A DNA stretch of 64,000 bases from assembly GCA_922989275.2 (NCBI GenBank), contig OV277871.1, positions 27,414,693 to 27,478,692 of the forward strand, read 5' to 3'. The DNA comes from Gari tellinella (taxonomy: Eukaryota; Mollusca; Bivalvia; Cardiida; Psammobiidae). Position numbers and translations under genes: made by a program. The notes below the pieces were generated by a model that did no database searches, was not told the DNA's origin, and saw nothing but the letters and a program-made list of their open reading frames with translations. Of the stretch, positions 20,390-31,879 are shown piece by piece. Each line of letters starts with the position of its first letter. Position 1 is the stretch's first letter.

Positions 20390-20640
20390 ATAATGTGCAA
20401 CAGGTTAAAGAGGGCAGAAAAGCCATTAACTTCATTGCTATGACGTCATCTGCATTTAACAATTGTCGTCTGCTACTATTTCTCAACAAATTTATCTATT
20501 TTGTCTAATACTGAGTGTCACACTGGTTGACACCCATGTCAATATTTATTACGTCATAATACCTAAAAATTAAAATTTGAGAAAATGCAGACGATAGGCC
20601 TAATCATTGTTGCTGTAAGGTAGTGAAGTGGGTAAGCAGT
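20390..20640. mobile_element. Diverged family C-like sequence
   Basis: Contains aacaattgtcgtctgctact and gaaaatgcagacgataggcc in inverted order around atgtcaatatttattacgtc, as in family C, but core 2 is not recognisable. Confidence 0.35.
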
Positions 20641-21062
20641 CTCTTATATAGAAGGGCATTCGGCTTTCATTATTGAGTGGTTTCCAAACAGAAGTTTGGC
20701 TATATCAACAAACATAGTGGAATTTATTAATCTATAAAAATAAAATCGATCGACCCCAGCCCCTACACATATTTTGAAAGGTTTTGGTTTTGGATTTGTT
20801 TGGTTTGACTTTTGGTCCATTAACACCGAGGTCAAATCGAGACGGGACCTCGTTCTTTATCTGATCCGATAGATTTAATGTACAAGGCTTCCATTTTTCC
20901 GGATTCAAAAGTTTTCGAAATCTTCGGCTTTCTAGCTACACTTAGAACTACTTTTTAACTTTAGACTTTTTATGCGTTTATTTTACTTAGGAGTCATTGA
21001 TATGGTGACTGATCTGAATCTAACCTGATTGCATTATTATGTTAGTGTTGTAGAGCATGGGG

Positions 21063-21608
21063 TTAAAGGGACTCGCAACCGGATGGTGTACTTGTCAAAA
21101 TAAAATAAAATACTCAAATAAAAGCAAATTTGTGGCATTATTTGGCTTCTGACATTAAAAAAGTATGATCAGTCCAAAAAAAGTCTCAAGAATCGTCACC
21201 GAATCTTAGATTTTTAGATATTTTCCATCGTTTTTCTATACCGACTAGTAGACGGTATAGTTGTTGTTGTTGCTTCTCTACACGGGCTCAGACATAAACA
21301 CGAGCCGAATTACGAAGTTGTATGCACTTTCGACCGCTACACATTGAAATACGTTACATCGATCCGAGATAAACGGATAGTTCCGTGGTCCATTGGTCTA
21401 AGCGGTTTCCCCTATTTTGCCTTCTGTCCGCCAATGCCGGGCCCCGGGTTCGAATCCCACCAGAGACCAATATTTTTTTTTATTGAAATACATTTTTTTT
21501 AAACAGAATTTCTTATCCTAAACTAATTCTTTACCATTTATATAAGCGTTTGACACATATTTACAAATTACTATTTTTAATGCACCATCTGGTTGCGAGT
21601 CGCTTTAA
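21063..21608 (+). mobile_element. 538-bp TTAA-flanked TIR element with internal tRNA-like unit (copy 1)
   Basis: Ends agggactcgcaaccggatgg and ccatctggttgcgagtcgct are inverted repeats bounded by TTAA (21063-21066, 21605-21608). Inside is a tRNA-like sequence at 21379-21469. Copy 2, same orientation, is at 52114-52659. I count about five differences between them across 538 bp, so they are recent. No transposase frame. Confidence 0.85.
21379..21469 (+). tRNA. tRNA-like Pol III unit (degenerate, probably a tRNA-derived sequence)
   Basis: A-box-like tggtccattggtctaagcgg, B box gggttcgaatccc, and a T9 run at 21473-21481 shortly after the 3' end. In this copy one T of the 5' acceptor strand is missing relative to copy 2. 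No convincing anticodon stem can be drawn. Confidence 0.4.
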
Positions 21609-21714
21609 AGGTACGATTCCTAAAATCGCTTTTGAAAATTTGGAGATCATGGCTTAGGATTTTTAGGAGCAACTTTGTCTTATGGAATATTTGGATAAAC
21701 GACGCACTGGCCTT

Positions 21715-21925
21715 TATTCTTGCTTTCAGTATTGAAGACAGATGGTTGCTTAAACCAGGTTGAAAGTAAAACAGAATGCTTCAACCTACCAATTTCTTAG
21801 ATAAAGGTAATATTAATTTTTCATGCGATGCATACTCATGACTTATAAAGTGGTTCTATTGGCTTGAAGGGGTGAATTTATCAAAGGTGTAAAAATGTGT
21901 ATTAATATAGGGTAATAGATTATGA
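21715..21925. mobile_element. MITE family A, diverged
   Basis: Contains gaagacagatggttgcttaa, aaccaggttgaaagtaaaac and a right half ending tatagggtaatagatta. Confidence 0.6.
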
Positions 21926-21940
21926 AGAGATATACATTAT

Positions 21941-22352
21941 TAACCCTTTACATCATAGCTTGAATTAGATCTAATTAGCAATTAACTCTGGCACTCAGTC
22001 CCGCGCACGACAAGCGCTATTAATATGTACCAACAGTTTAGTTTAAGCATATTTATTTTCAGAAGTATAATCTATATATGACTACATTTATACATGCTAA
22101 CGTTATTATACAATACTTAGGAAAAGGATTGAAACGAAAGAATTAACTTATTGAGTTTCTCTCCAACAGTTTGAACCCAGACCAAACGTCCGATTAGGAT
22201 CAAAACTGTTTGATACTCATATAAATGTTTTAAATCAAACTGCCTAAAAGTCTAAACTTTACACTAAAAGCAGACGATATGTTTGCCAGCAGACGATATA
22301 GTATTGCAATGAATGGAATATTACGTCATATAATGGCAGTAAAAGGGTTAAC
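21941..22352. mobile_element. MITE family C
   Basis: From taaccctttacatcatagc to gcagtaaaagggttaac; contains acagtttgaacccagaccaa, atcaaaactgtttgatac and agcagacgatatgtttgcca. Confidence 0.65.
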
Positions 22353-22371
22353 CAAGATGGCTGCTTTAGTT

Positions 22372-22626
22372 TAACCCATTCCCCCATAAATACACCTTTT
22401 TACGCCTTTAATTAATTCCTCTACTGGTGAAAATAGTTCCAACTTATACTGTCACAAATAAAAATTTTAAGAAATATTTTCTATTTTCTAGCAGATATTA
22501 GCTTAAAGCAGGCTGGAAGTAAAGCAGAATGCACATTAATGTGCATTCTGCTTTACTTTCAGACTGCTTTAAGTAGTCCAATATTTTCGAAAGTAGAAAC
22601 AGGCTATGGGGTGGGTAATTGGTTAA
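22372..22626. mobile_element. MITE family A, complete
   Basis: From taacccattcccccataaat to tggggtgggtaattggttaa; core 1 hairpin at 22502-22572. Confidence 0.85.
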
Positions 22627-22750
22627 ATCTGTTCTCAGGTTTTAGGACCCATCACAGGCTTCTTTAAAATTGACAAGAACCATATTAAGCTATTGAGAAG
22701 TGTCATACTGTCTGTCAATTGACATGGTCTGGATCGAACTTGACACCTTA

Positions 22751-23003
22751 TTTACCCTTTGCCTGCCAATCGCGACATCTCTGGGGGTATCTGCAGTTTA
22801 GATTCAGAGCAGACGCCGCTTAACGCGGTGTCTGATCTGGATCTTAACCAGGGACATTTTATAACATGAAATGTCATTGATGTTAACTGTTTGACACTAT
22901 TTTATCAAGTTTGTTTGTTTCAAAAGTTAATAAATCTTACTTTGCCAAACTTTGCAGGACGACACTTTCAAAGCAGACGATATTACAGCTGGATAAGGGT
23001 TAA
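22751..23003. mobile_element. MITE family C
   Basis: From ttaccctttgcctgccaatc to gctggataagggttaac, with gagcagacgccgcttaacgc core 2 and aagcagacgatattacagct. Confidence 0.7.
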
Positions 23004-23242
23004 CATTTGTCAGTCGTGAAAATATTACTATCTGTCAGAACTTCAAAGAAATTTGGCAAGTTTAATTTTACTGCCTGATATGGATCTGTGCTGCCTCAAT
23101 CCAGCCAAACTATCAACTGTCAAACGAGTGACAGACACTGACAGTATGACCGTCCGCAATAGGTGGTATGAATTATAGTTCAACAAATACATCTCGTGCT
23201 GTTTGCATCTCATCTGGACTGAATCTTGCATTAAACATCTTG

Positions 23243-23608
23243 TACAGCGCTCCCTCTCAGCAACGGGCATCCCAGCAACGATTCCCTCCCTATAACGACC
23301 CTTGTCGCTGGTCCCCAAACAAGACAATTATTTCTAACCATTTCACTGCTGCAGTAACGTCTGCTTAAAATTGTCGTCTGCTGGTTGTCTAATACAAATG
23401 TAGTTACATAATGATAATTTTGACAGAAAAAGCTTAATGATGAGTGACAAACCGCTTGAATCAAGATCAGACGCCGCGTAACGCGGCGTCTGATCTGGAT
23501 TCAAGCTGTTTGCAAATGTTTACCAGTTTCCCTCCCTATCATGACTCCCTCCGAACAACGCACTCAATGCGTGTCTCCCATTGGGTGTCGTTGTAGAGAG
23601 GCGCTGTA
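23243..23608. mobile_element. MITE family B, complete
   Basis: From tacagcgctccctctcagca to agaggcgctgta; perfect core 2 hairpin around 23453-23513. Opposite orientation to the copy at 17280. Confidence 0.9.
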
Positions 23609-23761
23609 CAATAAAGGTGTCAATGCCATGACCCGTTTTATTAATTGTATGAAATATTTAAAATATCCCATGTCAATTAAGGTCGAGATATGATATAAAT
23701 AAATATATCTATTATCTTACATGTTTATTATTATATTGCTTGAATATGACTATAATCGCTT

Positions 23762-24050
23762 GAAAGAGACAGACAGAAGGAGACAGAAAAAAGAGAAACT
23801 AGGAGAGACAGAGATGGGGAGACAGATAAAGAGCAAGAGAGAAATGCAAATGCTGATAGAGAGAAAAACAGACGGACATGTGGACAGACAGAGATACAAA
23901 TACAGACAGACACACTAACAGAGAGAAGAAGGGGATAAACAGACAGATCGGACAAGAGGCGCGCAGATAGACCCACACAAACAGAGAACCAATTTCATTA
24001 AAAGACAGACGATAAAAGAACAGATTCTTTCAAGAAAGAGAGAAGATCGT
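23762..24050 (+). repeat. Purine-rich degenerate GACA/GA repeat
   Basis: Irregular gagacagacagaaggagaca-type sequence with almost no pyrimidines other than C in GACA. Any open frame here is a by-product of the repeat. Confidence 0.75.
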
Positions 24051-24057
24051 GGTTTCG

Positions 24058-24265
24058 AAAACCTCTATTACGACAGTCGACCACTAAAAAGAAGGCTACT
24101 TATCAGTATAAAGGACAGGTGGCAGCTTAAAGCAATGTGAAAGTGAAACAGAAAGCTCCTGTATGAGCTTTCTGTTTCACTTTCACACTGCTTTAAGCAG
24201 TCACCTGTCTTAAACGACTTATATTTGACACAACTTGGTGGTCGTAATAGAGAGGTTCTACTGTA
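24058..24265. mobile_element. MITE family H (pogo-like ends, core 1)
   Basis: Family H has cagtaaaacctctctattac ends and gaccac next, then gacaggtgacagcttaaagc and a core 1-type hairpin (aatgtgaaagtgaaacagaa plus agctcc and complement). This copy has hairpin 24128-24194 and right end agaggttctactgta. Confidence 0.8.
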
Positions 24266-24744
24266 CTTGCTTTTCATAGCTTCACACCACGAAATTTAAG
24301 CCTGCTGCATAATACAGGACCAATGTAACGCAGAAGGCTGCTGACTGTTAAATAGAAAGCTAAAATATTTGCTAAACTATTTGCCTTCACCTCTGAGATT
24401 TCAAATGGACAATTACAATTTTCAATTCCGTCTACATTGAAACTTTACTGAAATAAATATAAGGTCCACTATACATGTAGTAAATATACATATAAACAGG
24501 GAGGTCGTTAGTTCGAAAAGCGCAAATTTATTTGAAATTTTCATAATGTATCTAAAGCCTGAATGAAAAGTTTTACATTTGAATATACATATTATGTTAA
24601 CCAAAATTCGTCCCATATATAGCCATAAAGTTATGTTTATAGCCTGGCAGTTTAGTTCGTGATCAGGCCCAAGGTAATCCGCGTCTGTTCATAGTCTATG
24701 CTGCTTTAAATTTACTGAAAGTGTAGTTCATACATATTTAGGAT

Positions 24745-24895
24745 TGTTTTTAACACTTTATTGCACAATGACAAACAGTACAGACCCTGATCAGAGGGCC
24801 CCTGTAGGAGCCTTATAGTTCTGCACTGCATGTACAGATTAAGTGCAATCATCATAGGTACACTGTTTGTAAAAGAGGATTATGCTCGAATCTAA
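24745..24895. mobile_element. MITE family D fragment
   Basis: Left core arm acagtacagaccctgatcag and right end tacactgtttgtaaaagagg; the second core arm is lost. Confidence 0.55.
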
Positions 24896-24907
24896 GGTTG
24901 AAAGTGA

Positions 24908-25250
24908 CAAAGATGCCGTACGGACGTACGGATGAGCGGGCACTTGTGTTTTTCACCCCATAAGTACCCTATACATGTAGATAGGTTACATGCGGGGTGC
25001 TGGCAGCTCAGGAATACCTTCGGTACACAGGCTTTAGTCAGCAGCTCAAAAGTTATGGTAGTTTTTGTCCATATGGACAAAAACTTGTGCAAACATGTTA
25101 GTTGCATTGCAGCCCCTTTAATCAGAGTTTTTTTTAACAGGTGATCATTATGGGATGTAACCTATAGGTCGACTTTTCCCCACAAGTCTGTTTTGTACAA
25201 ATGATGCAACTCTCAACACCCTTCTCATGAGAGCGGACGGACGTACGGAA
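24908..25250. mobile_element. Unclassified palindromic element with ggacgtacgg ends
   Basis: gtacggacgtacggatgagc near 24916 and gagcggacggacgtacggaa near 25231 bracket a local hairpin tagtttttgtccatatggac and complement. No second copy here. Confidence 0.35.
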
Positions 25251-25754
25251 AGGCCGGACACTTACAACTTCTCTAGTCACTGTAGTCGAGGGGCAAACAT
25301 ACTTTATGTGTACATGTATATATAACTATTATAATTATACAGAGGCGCCGCTCCTGGGGCGGCAGGGGCGGCGACCGCCGCCCCAATAATTCGGCAAGCA
25401 ACGGCGAATTATTTTCGTAAATTTGTCAAAACCAAAATATTTCTGTTAAAGTGGCACAGCGAAGGCCAGATTCAGCGGTTATACCTAACCACTTTATGAC
25501 ACGTGTATTGCAAAACGTTAGGTGCGATCGCCGATAGCATCGTTATCTTTAATTGGCAATAAACTGTTAATCCCCTATAGCTGAGTGGCCCATGATGACG
25601 GGTGGTCAGTTCTTGCTCTAATTGATTGGTTATAGGCGGGTGGTCAATAGTGGTTCTAATTGATTGGTAACGATTAAAGCGGCTAGATCTTAAACTGTTT
25701 GTGTGATATTTTAATGAAACTAAAAACTGTGAAAATTGTTATTACTCGAGAAAA

Positions 25755-25949
25755 ATGAAGAAAAACGTAAGAAATAATGTTTCGTTCACTCTTTTGAGTG
25801 TCTTCAATATGTCTGTAGCTAACCAACCTCACGAGTTTAAGTTTCCGAAGCACTCATTGGGGAAGAAATCGCCTGAACTACGTTCATTTAACCCACAGTG
25901 GTTCAAGTCCCATTCGTGGCTTCATTATGATAAGGTAGATTATGTATGA
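25755..25949 (+). pseudogene. hAT (ZMYM/TTF-type) transposase N-terminal remnant
   Basis: 64 codons. The part FKFPKHSLGKKSPELRSFNP followed by QWFKSHSWLHYDK resembles the conserved RSF-xx-WF-xx-xWLHYD start of TTF-type zinc-finger / ZMYM1-like hAT transposases. The zinc-finger cysteines and catalytic region are missing, and the frame ends at TGA after the HYD motif. The family call comes from a remembered motif. Confidence 0.65.
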
Positions 25950-26267
25950 TAAAAAAAAACCTGTCTGCCTGCCTCTCTTCACTTAATTTGAAGATTAAAG
26001 AAGAAAAACCAGATTATTAATGTGAAAGATTCACAATACGATTGTATGCTTAATTTATGAACAGTTATTTTTAAAGGAATTACATTTGCCATATGCAAGC
26101 AGTGTAAATCCGACTAGAGAGATGTTGTTGTCGGCACTGTTTGTTACTTAAGCTGTAGCAGACAATGTACACGCAGATCAGGGAGGCTTACAGGAGTCCT
26201 CTGCACAGGGTCTGCACTGATTGTCACTTTGCAGTTTATGGCAAAACTAGCCGAAAAATTCTCAATT

Positions 26268-26446
26268 AGATCTATTTTTTATTTCTCCGTCTAAACATGT
26301 CTTGTGCTTCTCTTTGGTATCGTCTTGAAAAGAAAAACGATTCCAAAGAAATGCCACAATACATGATTAGATGGAGAAATCAGGTAACGTTCTGACGTAC
26401 GGCCATTTTTGTCGACGGCGTTTCGTAAGACGGACCCCTGGTTCCT
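26268..26446. mobile_element. MITE family F
   Basis: Contains ctctttggtatcgtcttgaa with complement cgattccaaagaaatgccac and right end cgtttcgtaagacggacccc. Confidence 0.7.
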
Positions 26447-26972
26447 AAATTATTGTATGTTCCCACTCGATCCTGTCGTCATAAATCAGGCCCAATACTG
26501 GAAGACAACCTGCCTAAAAATATGTTATCTTAGATTAATAATTTGGGGTCATTTGGAGTCATTTTTTACATAGAATTATGTTCGCCTTATACCTGTTTGG
26601 AATGCTGGAAACACCCTCAGAATGCAGCAGAGACCATCTAGAAATAAAATTTTCCCGGGGGAGCATGCCCCCGAAACCCCCCTAGTAAGAGTGCGTACAC
26701 AAAATGTCCGCCGCCCCAATGTTCAAGACCCCGCGACGCGCCTGTTATAATGATGATCGAACTTTGCAGGTGAATTTTTTTTTAAGCAGAAGACAGTATG
26801 ACCTAAATTGGGAGCATTAAATGTAGTGTACATGTAGGTGTAAATGAATCTTTATGAGGAAATAATGCCGATTAAGCCATTTACACGCGAGTGCATACTG
26901 TTAATTAAACCACATCATTATAATACAGTCAAACCCGTGTTACAAGAAGTCATTTCAATGCCTTAACACCAT

Positions 26973-27180
26973 CTTCTCCTTACCCCTATAGTGCAATGGT
27001 TATTTGCAAACAGCTTGGATCCAGATCAGACGCCACATAACGCGGCGTCTGATCAGGATTCAAACTGTTTGACACTCGTTACGATATTACTTTAGTCAAT
27101 TAACCTAAAATTTGAGAAATAAAAGCAGACGACAATAGTAATTGTTAAAGAAAGATGACGTCATGATAGTGACTGTCTTT
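26973..27180. mobile_element. MITE family C
   Basis: Core 2 acagcttggatccagatcag plus acgccacataacgcggcgtc, then aaaagcagacgacaatagta. Confidence 0.65.
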
Positions 27181-27299
27181 AAGGAGCTGATTCAGCAGTC
27201 TTCCATACATGTGCAGGACAAATGAAAAGTAAAATGCTCCTTTGAGAACTTTCTCCTTTATCTTCTTCCATCATATGACAGTCACCTTTATTTGGAGAG

Positions 27300-27515
27300 A
27301 TCAAATTTCATCCCCTAAATATTTTAATCGACCATTCCAATTTCAAATTAAGTTTTATCATTTTTGACTATTTAGGGTAATGACAACCAGTGTAGACCCC
27401 TGCATGAGCCCTCTGGGCAGGTTATTTACTGTTTGCATAGGACAAGTGTTCTATAAACACAGGCACACTGTTAATGACGAGTATAGTCGTCGCTAAGGTT
27501 GTTAAAATACGACGG
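27300..27515. mobile_element. MITE family D
   Basis: Begins cctaaatattttaatcgacc, has the core arm cagtgtagacccctgc, and ends with gacgagtatagtcgtcgcta. That end resembles the 57.6-60.4 kb satellite unit. Confidence 0.65.
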
Positions 27516-27955
27516 GTAAACACACGTTTGATTGTATTACCTGTTAAAAAGCTTTCATGCGAATCTGTAAAACGCGTTGTTACACTTTGCATGATACAGT
27601 GGCGGATCCAAGGAAGTGTACCATGGACAGATTATTTCATGACTTTTTTTCTACATATTGGAGAACCAGCTACTGGGATCCCGGTGTTTCACCTGTATAT
27701 GTCTGCCATCCGCCCATGTGCCACACTAGGTAACCTATTACACCAGTTAATTCTAGTCGCTGCTGACACGCAGACACATTGCATGTCATGCGTTTCGTCC
27801 CCAAAGCGACGTGAACTTCCCCAGGGTGACAAGAGGATGTGACGGTACAATAAATTCCCATTTTCAACTGTTTGTCAGCGTGGCACAGTCTAATACATTG
27901 CCCGGTCAACATGTACGCATTGCTTCAGCTACCTTTATTCCACACCGTATACATG

Positions 27956-28297
27956 TACAGTGCTCCCTCCCTACAACGGTCCTCCCTCTTTGCAACGACT
28001 CTTGCCGCAGATCCCAAGCTTTTTCTGCTGCAATATCGTCAGCTTAAGATCGTCGTCTGCTGTTGTTTTCTCAAAGTTACATATAAGTAGAATTTTGATA
28101 GAATTGAATTGAATGGAATAAATATAATGACGACAAACAGCTTGAATCCAGATCAGACGTCGCGTTACGCTGCGTCTGCTTTTGATTCAAGCTGTTTGCA
28201 AATGTAGACAATTTTCCTCCCCCTATCAAGACTCCCTCCGAACAACGCACACAATATGTGTCTCCTATTGGGTTGGTTGTAGAGAGGGAGCACTGTA
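27956..28297. mobile_element. MITE family B, complete
   Basis: From tacagtgctccctccctaca to agagggagcactgta; core 2 with small mismatches at 28136-28198. Confidence 0.88.
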
Positions 28298-28310
28298 TTA
28301 CGCATGGTAT

Positions 28311-28661
28311 TAGTGTTCCCTCTCTACAACGGCCCTCCAAACAACGACTCCCTCCTTACAACGACCCTTGCCGCTGGTCCCGAAACGAGCCATTTATGTC
28401 CAACTTTTCACTGCTGCAATATCGTCTGCTTAAGATTGTCGTCTGCTGCTTTTTCAAAGTTATATTTTTGACAGAAGAAAAACTTAATGACGAGTGACAA
28501 ACAGCTTGAATCCAGATCAGACGCCGCGTTACGCGGCGTCTGATCTGGATCCAAGCTGTTTGCAAATGTAAGTTAAATTCCCTCTCTACAACGACTCCCT
28601 CCGAACAACGCATATATATTTGGTCTCCCATTGGGCGTCGTTGTAGAGAGGGAGTGCTGTA
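28311..28661. mobile_element. MITE family B, complete, 13 bases after the previous copy
   Basis: From tagtgttccctctctacaac to agagggagtgctgta; perfect core 2 at 28499-28561. Same orientation as the copy at 27956. Confidence 0.9.
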
Positions 28662-28698
28662 CTACAGACCGTATAGTAACTTGATGTTTTTGCGTAGG

Positions 28699-28952
28699 CT
28701 AACCCTTTATCCCATAGCCAGTTTCTAGTTTTGATGATAGCTAGCGACTTGAAGCAGGTTCAAAGTGAAGGAGAATGCATCATAAGTAGCATTCTGCATC
28801 ACTTTCAGTTTGCTTTAAGCAAGCTATTATCTGGTAGAATGTAGAAATCATTTTCTTATTATACATATCCATGACTATAAAATGGAACCGTTTCATTCAG
28901 TGGAGGGATAAGGTGTAAAATGCCTATCTATTGCATACAAGGTTATTGGCCT
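28699..28952. mobile_element. MITE family A
   Basis: From taaccctttatcccatagcc to the eroded right end tacaaggttattgg; hairpin arms ttcaaagtgaaggagaatgc and complement. Confidence 0.75.
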
Positions 28953-29089
28953 CTAAGCGAAGCAATAAGTACAGTTAAGTTAATAATTCATGTTGGTGCT
29001 GTTAGTTATTTAAATTATCATTGTTTTCATTGGTTTACTGTATGCAGCTAGTCCACATCTTTCATACCATCCAGTGAAACACATTTGAA

Positions 29090-29243
29090 ACCGAAATTAT
29101 TCACTATGAAACTTTTAATGCATCATTCCAAATAGGTCTAGTTCAATTACAACTATTCAAGGTTGCTTTCTGCAAAACATTGCAAAATGACAAACAGTGC
29201 AGACAAATCCAAAGAGGGCTACACTGTTTCCATAGGAAAACAA
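29090..29243. mobile_element. MITE family D, left part
   Basis: Begins actatgaaacttttaatgca, with acaaacagtgcagacaaatc. It is broken by the family G element at 29244 and resumes at about 29725 with tgaatatactcgtcg. Confidence 0.6.
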
Positions 29244-29722
29244 GACTGCGCGTTCAATAAACGCATATGCCCCCAGTGGCATCCTTGACAATATATTCTG
29301 AATATTTTCGAAGTCCAAATTAGGTCAAGGTCAGGGTCAAATTGAGCTTGGATATTATTGGTGAGTTGGTAATGGTCCAAGGCAGCAACTGTATAAGTAT
29401 CAAAGCATTGTAGTCAGTTGTGTTGATGCTAGACGAAACGGTAAAATCTAGTTAACCAAGAAATAGCTTATTTAAAATTTTCTAAGTCCAAATTAGGTCA
29501 AGGCCAAGGTCAAGGTAAAAATCAAAGTTTGGCGATATTGGTGGATAGGGAATGGTTCAAGGCAACAACTGTATAAGTATCTAAGCATTTGGGTAAGCGG
29601 TGTTGATGCTAGACGAAACGGTAAAATCTACTTAACCTTGTTACGGACGGACGGACGCACACACGGACGGACGGACAGGACGATTACTATATGCCCCGCA
29701 TCTGTCGATGCTGGGGGCATAA
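29244..29722 (-). mobile_element. Family G element, inverted copy
   Basis: Matches 4370-4838 in reverse: caataaacgcatatgccccc at the left, two subrepeats with aggtcaaggtcagggtcaa and aggtcaaggccaaggtcaag, and tgctgggggcataaaa at the right. Confidence 0.8.
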
Positions 29723-30171
29723 AAATCAATGTACTATAATTTACAGGTATACTTTTTGTAAATGATGAATATACTCGTCGAAATGCCTTTACCAATTCCT
29801 TATAGAAATGCCTTTAATCATTCCACAATGAATCCCAATATTAAGTACAAGAGCAACGGAAAACTCCCTACATCCTGTGCTTAAAGTAAAGCAGAAAACA
29901 AGTACAGGAACTTATTTTTCATTCCAACCTACTTTTTAACACATTCAACCCTTGTGAGGAGCGTGCATGTATTTTAAAGCAGAGGGTTAAGTAGTAGGAT
30001 AAAAGCCAACCAACTGTGTTCAAACTTAGACAAAGTGACTTCGATTTAATATCTATTTTTTCAGTTGTGGTTTGCACCGAAAATGTAAAAGCTTTCTGCA
30101 TTATTTTTTTCTGTATCAAGTAATCAGTCGGCTGTTAGAAATCTCAATGTTTTTTCCACTGCACGGTCAGT

Positions 30172-30375
30172 TAACCCATTACCCCATAAATACACTCTTA
30201 ATTTATCTCTCCACTGAAGAAATAGTTCAATTTCATACAGTTGTGAATATTTAACATTAGAAATAATTTCTATATTCATCCAGCTGGTAGCTTAAAGCAG
30301 GCATAAAGTAAAGTAGAATGCGCCTTCAGGTCACCTGTCTTTAAAACCAGATCTATGCTATGGGGTAATGGGTTT
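30172..30375. mobile_element. MITE family A
   Basis: From taacccattaccccataaat to tatggggtaatgggttta; second core arm deleted. Confidence 0.75.
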
Positions 30376-30677
30376 ACAGAATTCCCAGTTAACCAAAGTG
30401 GGACTGTACGTCAAAGTAGATTGTTTCTTGTCAGATATGGACCATATTGTTTACAGTGTCAATCAATATAATAGCATTTTTACAAAAGCTATTATACTTG
30501 GCCAGAGGGTACTTCTTAACAGGTGACAAAGGAGCAAGGTTCAGACAAACAAGTCCCCTTTTGAAAATGTATGTATTGCTGTGGGGCAGACTGAATATCA
30601 AGTCCAGCAATATTGTTCAATAACCTTAGCAGTATCATTGTATTTTACTAGTTGGACAATGGTATCTCAAACTTGCT

Positions 30678-30887
30678 AAACCCATTACCCCATTTCTAGT
30701 TTTAAAGACAGGTGAATACTTAAAGCAGATTGAAAGAAAAACAGAATGCGCCTTAAGCCATCATCTACTCGAAAATTGGAAATATTTATGATAGATTTTC
30801 AAGACTTTATCAATTTGAACTATTTTCTTCAGGTAAGGAATAAATTAACAGTGTAAAAAGGCATATTTATTGGGTAATGGGTTAAGT
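30678..30887. mobile_element. MITE family A
   Basis: From aaacccattaccccatttct to attgggtaatgggttaag; second core arm deleted after cagaatgcgcctta. Confidence 0.75.
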
Positions 30888-30941
30888 CAAATTACATGTA
30901 CTTTTATTCTTCAGTTAAACTTCGTTATATTGAACAAGTTT

Positions 30942-31172
30942 AGCCCTTTACCTCATAAATATGCCTTTTAGGCCTCTAATTTATTCCACCACTTATGTAG
31001 AGATTTAATTTTTACAGTCAAGAATAGGCACTATAAAATCATTCCATATTCTAGCAGATGGAAGCTTCAAATATGTTTAAAGTAAAGCAGAATGCTTCTC
31101 CAGCTTTACTTTCAACCTGCTTTAAATAGACATGACTTCGATACTAGAAAGAAGGTATGGGGTAAAGGGTTA
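30942..31172. mobile_element. MITE family A
   Basis: From tagccctttacctcataaat to ggtatggggtaaagggttaa. Confidence 0.75.
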
Positions 31173-31173
31173 A

Positions 31174-31268
31174 GTCGAACATACCCTTCTTTCAAAGTTC
31201 AAACATGGCTTACCATGTTTGAACTTTGAAATACAGAAGTGTCGACTTAAGATATTGAAGCTCGACTA
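31174..31268. mobile_element. MITE family I core
   Basis: Hairpin ttcaaagttcaaacatggct and complement, flanked by gtcgaacataccc and gtcgacttaagatattgaag, directly after a family A end. Confidence 0.6.
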
Positions 31269-31370
31269 GTCACCTACTAAATAATACTAGATTAGCAACA
31301 ATTGTATAACCTGTGGTAAAAGGCCTCTAAAATTGTGACAAAAATGTCAGTCTAACAAATGTGATTGCTT

Positions 31371-31607
31371 AACTCATTAACCAATAGATTTGCCTTTTTA
31401 CGCCTTTTATTCATTCCTCCTCTCAGTGAAATAGATCCAATTTATAAAGTCTTAAATATTTCCCATATAAAATATTTTATATATCCTAGAAGACTGTAGC
31501 TTAAGAGCAGGCTGAAAGTAAAGTAAAATGCACCTTAGGCATGTTCTGCTTTACTTTCAACCTGGTTTAAGTAGCCACCTAATCCACGCAATAGGGTAAT
31601 GGGTTAA
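31371..31607. mobile_element. MITE family A
   Basis: From taactcattaaccaatagat to aatagggtaatgggttaa; core arms gcaggctgaaagtaaagtaa and ctgctttactttcaacctgg. Confidence 0.75.
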
Positions 31608-31879
31608 TACAGGACAAAAGTAATGGAGAAATGCTCCTAAAAGAGCTTTCTACTTTACTTTGCTTCTTAAACTATTTAGAGATATTTCTTGAATAAGTGG
31701 CTGTTGAACTCTGGTTTTACCGGTCATGTATAACATTTCCTTCTATTGCCATATGAACAAATCATCAATTTTCGACTATTTTCAAGACAGACGACTTCTT
31801 AAGGCAAGCTGAAAGAATATCAGAAAGCTTCTACAGAAGCTTCTTGCTTTACTTTCAGTTAACTTTGAGCTAACATTTG

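Larger units (their letters stand above)
25340..26744 (+). mobile_element. Relic hAT-type transposon with later insertions
   Basis: Ends cagaggcgccgctcctgggg and accccgcgacgcgcctg are imperfect inverted repeats. gcggcgaccgccgccccaat near the left and gtccgccgccccaatg near the right extend the symmetry. The sequence ttataat occurs at both flanks but is offset by three bases on the left, so the target duplication is uncertain. The interior holds a transposase N-terminal fragment (25755-25949), a family D piece (26085-26260) and a family F copy (26268-26446). Confidence 0.65.

Noticed and set aside
23721..23976. Open frames on both strands with Arg/Glu- or Ser/Leu-rich products
   Set aside because: They come from the degenerate GACA/GA repeat.
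27598..27615. cagtggcggatccaagg as a transposon end
   Set aside because: The motif resembles ends of some hAT-like elements, but I could not find a matching inverted end nearby.
27474..27842. A 122-codon open frame
   Set aside because: It starts in a family D end, shows no family motif or splice context, and has biased, uninformative composition.
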